Assembly: GCA_000750105.3 (NCBI GenBank)
Contig: JPHH03000010.1
Location: 62,001-126,000 of the forward strand
Origin: Tolypocladium sp. Sup5 PDA-1
Taxonomy: Eukaryota > Ascomycota > Sordariomycetes > Hypocreales > Ophiocordycipitaceae
Reading direction: 5' to 3'
DNA length: 64,000 nt
A model generated the notes under the pieces. It was not told the DNA's origin. It saw nothing but the letters and a program-made list of their open reading frames with translations, and searched no databases. Of this stretch, positions 33,701-43,121 are shown piece after piece. The position numbers and the translations under genes were made by a program. Each line of letters begins with the position of its first letter. Position 1 is the stretch's first letter.

Positions 33701-34610
33701 TTGCGTGCGTCCGCAGCTGTCGATATACGTGGGACGGGCAACCCCGTAACCGGCGTTACAACCGCAACCCCGTAGTCAACCAGCGTTACAACCACAACCC
33801 CCTCTCGCTGTCTGAGCTCGCCCCATCTGCGTGGAAACCAGAATCCTCTCGAGTGGAAACTGCCAGGGCTCAATTGGAGAATTACTCGTAGGAGCCTCGA
33901 GAGGCGCGGGCCGCCCCCACGATTGGCTGCCGCCGCCGACTGCAGTGGACATTGGGACTGGGTCTGTGGCGAGGACGGGTTGGGGAGACAAGGAGCAAGG
34001 CAGGGGAGCCGTCGATTCGCCATTGCAGGCGTTGGCCAGATTACCCTCCGAGCCGTGCCAGAGATGGAGCACAGTGGAACACGGCCTCGCCCAATCGTAT
34101 CTGTGCTACCTTTGTGGCACGCAGGCCCACACCGTCATGGGAATGCGGGGGAATGGCGATATGGAGCTGCGTCGTCAAGGTTGTCTGCGGGGGAGGCGGG
34201 AAGTCAAGACGTGGATGATGCTGTGGTGGTTGTGGATGCTGTGCCGCTTTGAACTTGGTCGCGGAACTTGCGGCCTGTCCCCCTACCCTCTCTCCACAAC
34301 GTCCGGCCCACAAGCCTGATCGCGCAATAACACGGCTCAATCCCGAGCATGTACCCCTGAAGTTAGCCAGTTGCCTATCCTTGCCACCCTCCCTCCGCCG
34401 TCCCCCTGCCAGCTCCTTGTCGGGTTGCTGCTCGCAACTCGTCGAACAGCCTGTTGTTGGGCGGCAACCTCGGCAGGTATCGCCGCAATTGGCCCAGCCT
34501 CGGCAGGTCTGAGGCATGTGGGAAAGCTCATGCAATGTTGCCTGGTTGTGGACTGTTGTTAAATAAACCCAGGGTGGCCCGGGCTCCTATCCCGTCCCTT
34601 TCCAGTCCTT
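30740..34610. other. Large gene-poor region
   Basis: Nearly 4 kb with no frame I can support as a gene. A possible coding relic near 31195-31260 reads DEELRDYSDDDRFARRF and then stops. A direct repeat of a GCGTTACAACC(G/A)CAACCCC unit is at ~33750-33800. CCTCGGCAGGT occurs twice near 34470 and 34500. Open frames such as 32186-32866 and 33023-33532 are compositionally random and overlap on both strands. Confidence 0.4.
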
Positions 34611-34614
34611 CCGT

Positions 34615-34622
34615 TATATAAA
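34615..34622 (+). promoter_or_regulatory. TATA box of the HsbA-family gene
   Basis: TATATAAA lies 128 bp before the ATG at 34743, followed by a CT-rich leader with CAAG/CAAC motifs, as in strongly expressed fungal genes. Confidence 0.6.
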
Positions 34623-34742
34623 CACCTTCGCTGTGCTACCCGTCTCTCTTGCTTCCAGTCCCTCGCAACTTCAAGCACCGACACTCGTTCATCAAGCCAA
34701 GTTTCACAGTCAGTCCCAAGTCAACAACACAAGACAGTCAAG

Positions 34743-35567
34743 ATGAAGTTCTCCGCCGTCACCCTCGCCTGCCTCGCCACCGGCGTCTACTCGCGCCTGG
34801 CTGAGCCCCCTACCCGCGTCCTCGAGCGTGACCTCGCCACCGTCACCGGTGTCATCGGCACCGCCGGCCAGGACATCGACTCCCTCGACAAGGCCGTCAA
34901 GGCCTTCTCTGGCGACTCCAAGGCCGTCGAGGCCGCCGCCGCCCAGCTGATCTCGGATCTCGGCTCCGGCAAGACCAAGGTCGAAGGCTCCAGCCAGCTG
35001 ACCCTGGCCGACGCTCTCGGCCTCCAGCAGCCCGTGACGGCCCTCCAGACCAAGGGCCAGGCCCTGGCCGACGACCTGCACACGCAGAAGCCCGCCATCG
35101 AGAAGGCCGGCCTCTGCGACACCACCCGCAAGCTGGTCACCGACATCAACACCGCCTCCCAGGCCCTGATCACCGCCGTTGTCGGCAAGGTGCCCACCGA
35201 GGCCCAGTCTATTGCCAAGACCCTGGCCGACGGCCTGACCCAGGTCCTCAACAAGGCTCAGGACGACTTCTCCGAGGCCAACTGCAAGAACTCTGGCGGC
35301 TCTGGCTCCTCTTCCGGCTCTGCCTCTGCCACCGGCTCCAAGACCTCTGCTGCTCCCGGCAGCACTGCCACTGGCACCAAGACCTCTGCCGGCGGCTCTG
35401 CCACTGGCACCGTCGCCCCTACCGGCAGCGCCACCACCCCCTCGCAGCCCACTGGCACTGGTGTTCCCACCAAGGCCACCACCACTGCTCCCGTCATCAC
35501 TGCCGGCGCTGCCCTGATCGCTCCGGCCGGTGCCCTCGCCATGGCCGTCGCTGTCCTCATGGTGTAA
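34743..35567 (+). CDS. HsbA-family (hydrophobic surface binding) GPI-type wall protein
   Basis: A 274-aa cell-surface protein from the ATG at 34743, single exon, with strong C-ending codon bias suggesting high expression. Residues 1-18 form the signal peptide. Residues ~25-180 are a helical HsbA-type domain with two cysteines (AGLCDTTRKL, EANCKNSGG). A Ser/Thr/Gly-rich stalk then repeats units such as ATGTKTSAGGSATGT. A C-terminal hydrophobic segment (AGAALIAPAGALAMAVAVLMV) fits a GPI-anchor signal. In moulds such proteins coat hydrophobic surfaces and recruit hydrolases; some are adhesins. A consensus TATA box lies upstream. Confidence 0.88.
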   Translation: MKFSAVTLACLATGVYSRLAEPPTRVLERDLATVTGVIGTAGQDIDSLDKAVKAFSGDSKAVEAAAAQLISDLGSGKTKVEGSSQLTLADALGLQQPVTALQTKGQALADDLHTQKPAIEKAGLCDTTRKLVTDINTASQALITAVVGKVPTEAQSIAKTLADGLTQVLNKAQDDFSEANCKNSGGSGSSSGSASATGSKTSAAPGSTATGTKTSAGGSATGTVAPTGSATTPSQPTGTGVPTKATTTAPVITAGAALIAPAGALAMAVAVLMV

Positions 35568-35979
35568 GCAGAGTCTTGGGATACCCTGCACAACGCTTTG
35601 GATACTGGGTTCCATGAGGAGGCTCTGCTGTCGATTTTCTGAGCATTCAATGTAGAGTACATGTACCCTGTTTTCATTCAGATTGGCAATGCCGCCGCAT
35701 GTTGAAGACATCGGTGGTCATTAGCCCGGTGGATCAGCTATGGTTAATAATAGGCTGTTAATGCCGAGTAATGGACAAAATGCCTGAAATCGTCTTCCTG
35801 GTGATTCAATGAATGTTCTGTCTAAATGTTCAAAATAACACATGGAGAAGTTGATGACGTGGTGTTGCCGGGTAAGTAACGACCAGGGCGCCGTAATGAC
35901 TCCTAACTGTCATTGTTCTAACACGCGATGGTGCAAGGTAATGATAACTGAATGATGAATTCCATTTGAGACTCCCTTT

Positions 35980-36543
35980 TTACCCACAGCATACGCTTGG
36001 CTCCTCGATGCCCTTCAGCTCCGTCGCCTCCGTCGATCCTCCTCGTCCGTCAACGTCAATCTTGACCACAAGCCAGTCGCACATAAACTTGCCCAGCCCG
36101 GCGCCGATGAAGATGCAAATGATGACATAGCCGTTGAAATACATGGCCAGAAGCATGATGATGTATGCTGCCCCAAAAGTCAGAACATGGATGAAGGATC
36201 TGGTGAGCTGCTGGAGCACCGACGCCCGATACGTGACGACCTGCGCGGCCCCGAAAGAGCCGTCGGCGGCGGCATAACGCTTCGACGACTCTCGGTGGAA
36301 CTGTCGCAAGAGGAAGGCGTCGTACTCTTTGCCCATGCGCCGCAGGAACTCGACGACGACGACGAGCATGATGACGCCGATGCAGGTGGCGGCGAACATG
36401 CCATTGTTGGTGATGTGCCAGCTCGTAGAGAGGAAGCACGCGTCGATGGTGTACCAATTCCACAGCATCTGCGACACGGTCAGCTCAGGCGAGGGACGAG
36501 GCACGTCGACTTGGGCGTACCGAGATCTTGCAAGCGGCTCCAT
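35980..36543 (-). CDS. Ctr-family copper transporter
   Basis: High-affinity Cu(I) importer of the plasma membrane, about 187 aa from the ATG at 36543. The frame is open to a GTG at 36597, so a longer or spliced start is possible. The domain starts with MLWNWYTIDACFLSTSWHI. Helix 1 follows, then a cytosolic loop of ~60 residues, and then a block with the family M-x3-M (MLLAM) and the G-x3-G pair in CIFIGAGLGKF. The tail ends in EEPSVCCG, a Cys pair typical for handing Cu to chaperones. It is divergent from a ferric/cupric reductase across 674 bp, which fits reduction followed by uptake. Confidence 0.88.
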   Translation of the reverse strand: MEPLARSRYAQVDVPRPSPELTVSQMLWNWYTIDACFLSTSWHITNNGMFAATCIGVIMLVVVVEFLRRMGKEYDAFLLRQFHRESSKRYAAADGSFGAAQVVTYRASVLQQLTRSFIHVLTFGAAYIIMLLAMYFNGYVIICIFIGAGLGKFMCDWLVVKIDVDGRGGSTEATELKGIEEPSVCCG

Positions 36544-36925
36544 CGTCGGAGCCCATGCTTCCGTGGTCCATTGTGGCGGTTCGTCGCCAAGTATCACTTG
36601 ACGATGTCGACTGACAACAGTTTTGACGGCCCTTTGCGAGTTGTTGACGAGTTGTAAAAGATCAATTCATCGGACGGAGAAATGTGGCGGGAGACAGTCA
36701 ACAAGCAAAGACGCGATGAGAGAGTTTCAATGACGGCAGATGGAACCTTCCCGACTTTAGTCGCACCGATAGCGTTCCGCAGCCCAAATACCTTATTTAA
36801 AGTTAATAATTCGACCGACGACAAACAGCTCAACCGAAGAACGATGAAAACAGGCCATCAAGGTCAGCGCTAATTGATTAACAGCGGCGATCGATTCGCC
36901 GTCGACTTGACGGCCTCCCCACAAA

Positions 36926-36962
36926 CTTGCTCAATTCTGCTCAACCGCGCAGGATTTGCTGA
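36926..36962. promoter_or_regulatory. Cluster of copper-response-like motifs between Ctr and reductase
   Basis: CTTGCTCA (36926-36933), TCTGCTCA (36936-36943) and ATTTGCTGA (36954-36962) lie within 37 bp of the shared promoter. The first two resemble the Mac1 site TTTGC(T/G)CA. The third fits the Cuf1 copper-signalling element D(T/A)DDHGCTGD. No binding evidence exists here. Confidence 0.4.
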
Positions 36963-37217
36963 TTTCGGGCGGGATGCTTGCAGGAGAGCGTTTATTTCCA
37001 GCGCCAGTTATTGGGCGGGCGAATCGGGGGCCAAGGATTCGCAATATGCCGGTGATATGTTCCGTCAACTGACTACCTTTTATCAACTCTCAAAACGCAG
37101 GCCGTGTCTCTCATTCATCTTGGAAGAAGTAAGCTTAATCCAGTGTGGCCACTCATCGCCCATGCCGTGTTCCATCTCCTCGATATAGCTCGAGTCGATC
37201 CCAACTCGTTCACGACC

Positions 37218-39173
37218 ATGGACGCCATGAGCTGGCACGGCCGTCGCCATATCCAGAACCACAGCGAGGGCGGTGATACGCAGACGCATTGGGGCTATCC
37301 CGACCGCATCGTGCCCTGCAAGAACGACGCCGGGTCTTGCGCCTACCTCGACACCGTCTACGATGCCCACGACCTGGGGATGCTCTATGTTGGCATCTTC
37401 TGGGCGTCCATCGGGGGCATCCTCTTGATATGGGTCTTTCTAAAGCACCTGGGTCGTCCTGCTATGCAGCCTGTGCCTCGGGACGTCAGACACGGCGGTG
37501 GACTCGACAAGTTGCGGAGGACGACCGGGGCAGTTACGAGACGATACCTTCTCCCTGATGCGAATCACTTCGTCTTCGGCCGTACCACGCGCTTCCAGGT
37601 TCTTATCCTGGCCATTCTGTCCGGATACCTCCTCATATTGACCTTCGTGGGCATCGTCTATAACACATGGATCACTCCGGTCAAGAAGATGCCCGGAGTC
37701 TACAACACCCGCACCGGCCTGGGCCCGTGGTCCGACAGAGTTGGCGTCATCGCCTACGCCCTTACGCCACTCTCCGTGATGCTCAGCAGCAGAGAGTCAC
37801 TGTTATCCATCTTGACCGGCGTCCCGTACCAGAGCTTCAACTTCTTGCATCGGTGGCTCGGGTACATCATCTTCGCCCAGAGCGCGCTCCACACTATTGG
37901 CTGGTGCGTTGTCCAGATTCGGCTTTACCAGCCGCAGCCCTCGGTTAGCATCGAGTGGATTGTACAGCCTTACATTATCTGGGGGGTCGTTGCGATGATC
38001 TTGTTGACGTTGCTGTTTGTCTTGAGCACGCCCTGGGCCATCCGCCTTACTGGCTACGAGTTCTTCCGCAAGGCGCATTACGTCCTTGCCATGGTGTACA
38101 TTGGCGCTTGCTGGGCGCACTGGGCGAAGCTGCAGTGCTTCCTTCTCCCTTCTCTCCTCATTTGGGGGCTGGATAGAGGCGCTCGCTTCGTCCGCACGGC
38201 CCTGCTGCATTACCATCCCTCGGCCACTATCAACCCGGGCTTCAGTCCTGCACAAGCAACCATCACACGATTCCCCGATGCCGAGCATGGGGACGTTTTG
38301 CGGTTGGATTTCGAGAACGAACAGGACTCCTGGAACATCGGACAGCACTTTTATCTCTGCTTCACGGAATGCAGCATCTGGCAATCGCATCCGTTTACCC
38401 CCTTGAACGCCCCGATAGTTGAGGGCGGCGCTGTCAAGCACTCCTACATCTTGAGAGCGAAATCGGGAGAGACAAAGAAGCTGGCGGACCTCGCCATCGC
38501 TAAACAGGGGAACGTTGGCGAGCCAGACGCAAATTTGTCACCTGGTCCGACCACCCCCGTCATCCTGACTGGCCCATACGGGGAGAACACCATGGACAGG
38601 ATCACGACGGGCAGCAACATTGTTTGCATCGCGGGAGGTACCGGAATCACCTACGTGTTGCCGATCCTTGTCCAACTAGCGCGGCAACGACCAGTGCCGG
38701 ACCGCAAGGTGGAATTGATTTGGGCGATGAGACACTCCAGCAACGTGGACTGGGTGCGGGAGGAGATGGACTCCCTACGCAAGGCGCAAAAAGCCTTGAA
38801 CCTGACGATACGGCTGTTTGCGACGAGAGATGCAGAGGGCTCCGAGGAGAAGATTGTCAAAAACGGGAAGAACATCGCTGACGTGGGCTCGTCGTGCTCA
38901 GAGGATGCATGCCCCTGTGATGATGCCGTGTCTGTCCGCAGGATCGGGGACGAGGGAACGGGAGGCACCAGACATCCAGACCTGCACAGGCTCGTGGGCG
39001 ACTTTGTCGAATCAACAATCTCGGGCCGCACGGTTGTCTTTGCCAGCGGCCCCGGCAGCATGATTACCGATTTGCGAAGTACCGTGTCGGCGCGGAACTC
39101 GGCGTCGAGGGTGTGGAAGGGGCAGGAGAGATTCGACGTCGATCTCGTTTGCGACGATCGTTTGGAGTGGTAG
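37218..39173 (+). CDS. Ferric/cupric-chelate reductase (FRE family, NOX-like)
   Basis: Plasma-membrane metalloreductase that passes electrons from NADPH via FAD and two hemes to external Fe(III) or Cu(II); 651 aa, single exon from the ATG at 37218. The membrane part carries paired heme histidines (FLHRWLGYIIFAQSALHTIGW and KAHYVLAMVYIGACWAHW). The cytosolic part shows an FAD site in HPFTPLNAP, the NADPH motifs GPYGEN and AGGTGITYVLPIL, and the terminal block WAMRHSSNVDWVREEM. Length and order match the family. The divergent neighbour is the Ctr importer. Whether copper or iron controls it is suggested only by the promoter motifs. Confidence 0.93.
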   Translation: MDAMSWHGRRHIQNHSEGGDTQTHWGYPDRIVPCKNDAGSCAYLDTVYDAHDLGMLYVGIFWASIGGILLIWVFLKHLGRPAMQPVPRDVRHGGGLDKLRRTTGAVTRRYLLPDANHFVFGRTTRFQVLILAILSGYLLILTFVGIVYNTWITPVKKMPGVYNTRTGLGPWSDRVGVIAYALTPLSVMLSSRESLLSILTGVPYQSFNFLHRWLGYIIFAQSALHTIGWCVVQIRLYQPQPSVSIEWIVQPYIIWGVVAMILLTLLFVLSTPWAIRLTGYEFFRKAHYVLAMVYIGACWAHWAKLQCFLLPSLLIWGLDRGARFVRTALLHYHPSATINPGFSPAQATITRFPDAEHGDVLRLDFENEQDSWNIGQHFYLCFTECSIWQSHPFTPLNAPIVEGGAVKHSYILRAKSGETKKLADLAIAKQGNVGEPDANLSPGPTTPVILTGPYGENTMDRITTGSNIVCIAGGTGITYVLPILVQLARQRPVPDRKVELIWAMRHSSNVDWVREEMDSLRKAQKALNLTIRLFATRDAEGSEEKIVKNGKNIADVGSSCSEDACPCDDAVSVRRIGDEGTGGTRHPDLHRLVGDFVESTISGRTVVFASGPGSMITDLRSTVSARNSASRVWKGQERFDVDLVCDDRLEW

Positions 39174-39325
39174 ACAGTGGTACAGTAGCAAGAGAGAGCT
39201 TTGTATGAGCGTGTGAGTGGGATGTTTTGTTTTAAAGCTGCTATACATAGCTTGGGCGTTGTAAAATACAAGCTTAGCCATTCCAACTTCTACATGTCGC
39301 GTGCTGCTTGGTCTCCTCTCTTCTC

Positions 39326-40218
39326 TCACGACATGTTGCAATCCCCGCTAGGAGGGACGTGGTGCCACTCTGCAAAGGGATCATCACACGGATCGGTCGT
39401 CCTCTGATACTCGGTAACGCCTTGGATGTCGTAGGCAAGCGTTTCACCGTAGACCGTCTCGATGAACGCAAAAATCAGGTCGAGACCGGAGGTGATCTGT
39501 TGCTATTTCTCAGAATTTCGCTGCTTGCATTGTCTCTTCAGGCAGACTCACACCAGAAGACGTCCATATGTTGCCGTCCACGACCCATCGCGCAGGAGAC
39601 GTCCAGCTCACGTTCGGCCCCATTGGCGTGATGGCGTTCCACGCCGCCTTGTTCGTCGTCGCCCTCTTCCCGTCGAGGACGCCGGCTCGCGCGGCAATTC
39701 CCGCGCCGGTGCAAACGGTGATGAGGTACTTGAGGTTCGGGTAAACCTTGCGCACAAAGTCAATGGTTGTAGTGACGTTTCCAACGCGAGCTTCTGGGCC
39801 GCCTGGCACTAGGAGCACATCGATGTCCTCAGGTGGCTTGTCGTATGTGTGAGTCGGATTCACGGAGACCCGAAAGGTCGAGTTCATCTTATTGAGTGCC
39901 TCGGAGGCCGGCCGGACCCACACGGGGTCGAGGGTATCGGCAACGAGGGCAAGATTCAGCTGTCGACTGAAAGAGAGGAAATACAGGGGGTCGATTGGGC
40001 CGAATACGTCGATTGGATCGAACGAGTTGTACAGGGCCACTGCCCAGTTTCGGGGGTAGTCCGCTGGACGTCAAAGTGTCAGCTCATCACAGTGGAGATC
40101 AAACATCGGATGAACGAGTTCGTCATGCTGTTTCATGCTGAATACACTTGCCTTGGCATTTGGCGCCTTGAGCGGCGAGGCCAAGGCCCATCAGTACCGA
40201 GAGAACCTGCAAATGCAT
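39326..40218 (-). CDS. Secreted DJ-1/PfpI-family protein (isonitrile hydratase-like)
   Basis: Member of the class I glutamine-amidotransferase-like superfamily, 249 aa. Exons: 40152-40218, 39552-40063 and 39326-39496. Intron 1 (88 nt) has a non-canonical GC donor (GGCAAGTG) and a CCAG acceptor; intron 2 (55 nt) is GTGAGT..ACAG. Exon 1 encodes a signal peptide (MHLQVLSVLMGLGLAAQG). The core has NSFDPIDVFGP, LLVPGGPEARV, and the nucleophile elbow TVCTGAGIAARAG with the reactive Cys. WVVDGNIWTSSG follows, then the usual GLDLIFAFIETVYG from exon 3. The C terminus holds DPCDDPFAEW. It probably acts in the secretory pathway or outside the cell; substrate unknown. Confidence 0.85.
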
Positions 40219-41094
40219 CGTGCAAACATGAACTGTGAAATCGGGATAGGGAGAATCGGCATACCTACAATTTCGACGCCGCGCAAAGTCCTTCTTTATA
40301 TACTAAATATTACTGGTTACACTGAAGCCGGTTAACGACGTCAAGCTGCATGTAGTCCGTACCCTGAGGGCTTTTGAGCGAGTTGTACGAATAAGCACCG
40401 CATATGTTGCATGGAGGCGGGGCTGTGAAGGTTACTCTGTGTCTAGGCAATGGCCCGTGCTGAACGAACGAACTGCATATATAATACAGAAAGTCACATG
40501 TACGGCACTTGCAGTCGGTATGACTCTTCTTTGAACTCCAGGACTTGGTTAGGTGTGCAGGCGCAGCAGCCCAAGGCGCCAATGTGCGACTCGGACACGA
40601 GTCAAAAGCGGCGCAGACATCTTACGTCTGTTACAGACACTATTGCCTTGACGTGATGCTGTATTAGTTGTCGTGAATGAGTCGTAGCCTCGTCGGAGCA
40701 GAGTTGCTCGACTTGGCCCGGATCACGGCAAGGCCCGGGTCGTCAGCGGGAATCCGGGCCGAGGCTCCAACCCCCGTGGGGGTCGCGCGGCCCGCGCGGC
40801 CCGCGGGGAGGCTTCGCCCGTGGCTCATTTCCACCCCTCCCAATTGACACAACGCACACAGAACGGGCACAAAATGTCTCGGCCGTTTTCACCATCTACA
40901 CTGTAGGCCTAACAGGTGGAATAACAGAAATCAGGGGGGATAGCAATGTCTCACTATGTAGCCATTCTAGCCCATGATTTCCTCTCTGGTGGCCCTGCAT
41001 TCACCTGGTGGCCTGGCCCTGGAGGCTTCGTGGCCGTGTCCTGGCGCGGCCTCGACCTCGCGGTTGAACCATCGACAGATTGACGACCCTCTCA
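40219..41094. other. Intergenic region with GC-rich palindromic patch
   Basis: No supported gene. At 40770-40805 there is a dense run of GCGCGGCCC and CCGCGGGG words that can fold back on itself. Confidence 0.4.
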
Positions 41095-42420
41095 TGCCAT
41101 GAAGCGCCCACTTTCCAGGAGTATGATGTTTCTCGGATCGTCAATGTCAAGAATGTCTGCGGGTGGAAGGCCCCTGGAGACAGCGTCACCCACGAGTAAG
41201 TCAGCCTGATATCACATCGCCGCGTCTGTGTCTAACTTCATGGCAGCACGAAGAGCTTGCAGCACGTCATTGACGCAGCGACCGGCAAATAGGTCGTTTT
41301 CTTCCTCACGGAACGTACCTCGTCAGCGACACGCTGTTCATTCCACCAGGTACCTAGCCGGTGAGTGCTTTCCGTCTCCCATACAGCAACTGGATAGCTA
41401 AGAGTGAACCATGCAGCTTCCACGGCGAGGCGTGGTCCGAGGTTAGTGCCAGAGGAGACAAGTTCAAGGATGCCAAGAGCCCAACTCCGATGGTACAGGT
41501 TGGCAAGCCAGGCGAGACTGGAATTGCCCAGTCCATCGACATGCTCTTTACTGTAGCTGATATTCTTCCCGAATGCAAGCTGGTCGAGGTAAACATGGCT
41601 CGCGACAAGCCCGGCGACGTTAGATCCTGGAACACCCACTTCCGCATCGGCGGAGTGTGCGGCTCCAAGGTCCAGACCAAGTGCAGCGATCCATCAACAT
41701 CAGGGCCGCGCGCATGTGCGCCCACCTCACGTCCCCGTCGTCCTCGTACTGGAACAACAGCTGGTGCTGGAGCGCGGACCTCGACGACGACGACGCCGCC
41801 AACCCATCCACGGCCGGTGGGCTCCTCGTTGAGGCCGTCAAGAGGACCTAGCTGCTCGGCATCGGCACCGAGCACAACGCCCTGTACCAAATGAACATAC
41901 ACGGCGCGCACAACGTCTTCCTCGGCTTCCAGCAGAGCGAGACGCCGTATTGGCAGGGCGTCGGCCTGGGCCTCCTCGCGCCGCGGCCCTGGGATGATGC
42001 GCCGTTGCCGAGTGACCTCACTATAGCTGGTGCGCGGCCGAGGACGCGTAGTGCCGGATGAATTTGTACCAGTATGTGAGGAATTCGACCGACGTGCACC
42101 TCTATGGCGGCGGGTACTGGACGTTCCTCAACGGCTCAACCGCGACGGTTGCGAGAAGGAGCGCCAGGAGAATGCGGTCATTACGCGGACAACTTCGGGC
42201 TGTACAGCTTTGGGGTCAGCAAGCATAATGTCCGCACGATGGTCCTCGAGGGTGAGGACGGCACGTATCAGTCCGTTGTCAAGGACGGGAACAACTCTTG
42301 GTGGGTGGCAGTCGGGCGGTGGTGTCGTGGTTGCGTATCCGAGGCAGGCAGAGCGCAAGATGTAAGGATAGACTCTCAAGGCAGCTCAGCTAATGCCTCT
42401 TCCTGCAGAAGGCTTCCGGG
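41095..42420 (+). pseudogene. Exo-beta-1,3-glucanase (GH55) pseudogene
   Basis: Clear remains of a secreted GH55 glucanase spread over three frames. In order: FQEYDVSRIVNVKNVCGWKAPGD; the strand VSDTLFIPPGT; HGEAWSEVSARGDKFKD and PTPMVQVGKPGETG; WNTHFRIGGVCGSKVQ; AARMCAHLTSPSSSYWNNSWCWSADL; LLGIGTEHNALYQM and SETPYWQG; LYQYVRNSTDVHLYGGGYWTFLNG; and FGLYSFGVSKHNVRTMVLEGEDGTYQS. At least four in-frame TAG codons and several indels interrupt it. One TAG replaces an expected Trp (TGG). The N-terminal part and the C-terminal end are missing. Introns at 41193 and 41358 keep plausible borders, so decay is recent enough to read. Confidence 0.8.
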
Positions 42421-42630
42421 TTTCCAGAACCGAGCAGCCCGTCTCCGCCAGGCTGTTCTCGTGCTGTTCACGTGCTGTTCAGTGACCCCGTACGGCCGAA
42501 CACCTGCTCCAGGCCCGCCAGCCACCTAGCAACGCCCAGCAACCCCCAAAGCCCCCCTATTCACCGCACCCAAGCTGTTCATTCCCTTATATACCCCAAT
42601 AGCAGCACTTCTTCCAACAAGCCAGCTAGC

Positions 42631-42725
42631 TGAGGCCAAGGGCCGATTTGGCCCAGTTGGCTGGCTTCTCGCCCCAACCTTCCTCCCGGCAGTTCCAAGG
42701 TCATGGGTTCGATTCCCGGTCCTGG
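42631..42725 (+). repeat. tRNA-like element, possible SINE or decayed tRNA
   Basis: TGGCCCAGTTGG at 42649-42660 fits the Pol III A box, and GGTTCGATTCC at 42706-42716 fits the B box exactly. The acceptor and anticodon stems do not pair properly, so this is not a working tRNA by eye. It overlaps an inverted repeat (GCCAGCTAG..TTGGCTGGC). Confidence 0.4.
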
Positions 42726-42739
42726 AGTTCTAATTTGCC

Positions 42740-43120
42740 GTGAGACGGGTTAGCATCACAAGGCGGGTGCGATGAGTACAAGATTAGGAGTCTTCTCGGG
42801 GGTGACGCATCCTTGGGTCCTGAGGATAGGAAGTGGCGAGCTTCTTTTTTTTTGGGCAGTTTTGCGGTTTTCATTTAAGTTTCTCCCGAGGGGATACGCG
42901 TCGCGGTGTTCATGGTGTTGATATTTTGCTCGTCGATCTTGCTGTCTGTTGTGTCATGGGCAGTGCTCGCACCCACCCCATTTATCTGTCAAGGGACTGC
43001 TCTACATTGTACTGACAATTGATGTTTCGTGTGTTTTTCGTTTTGCTCTATCTGAGATGCGCGTATGTGGTCGCGGGCAGCGGGGATGTGCATTCACTGA
43101 CAACAAAGTTCAGGGGCGTA
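42740..43120. other. Intergenic region
   Basis: No supported gene; a T9 run is at ~42843. Confidence 0.4.
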
Positions 43121-43121
43121 C

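Noticed and set aside
34710..35711. 333-codon Gly-rich frame antisense to the HsbA gene
   Set aside because: Low-complexity shadow of the Ser/Thr/Ala-rich coding strand.
42631..42725. Functional tRNA gene
   Set aside because: A and B boxes are present, but acceptor and anticodon stems do not pair and the spacing is long; kept only as a tRNA-like repeat.
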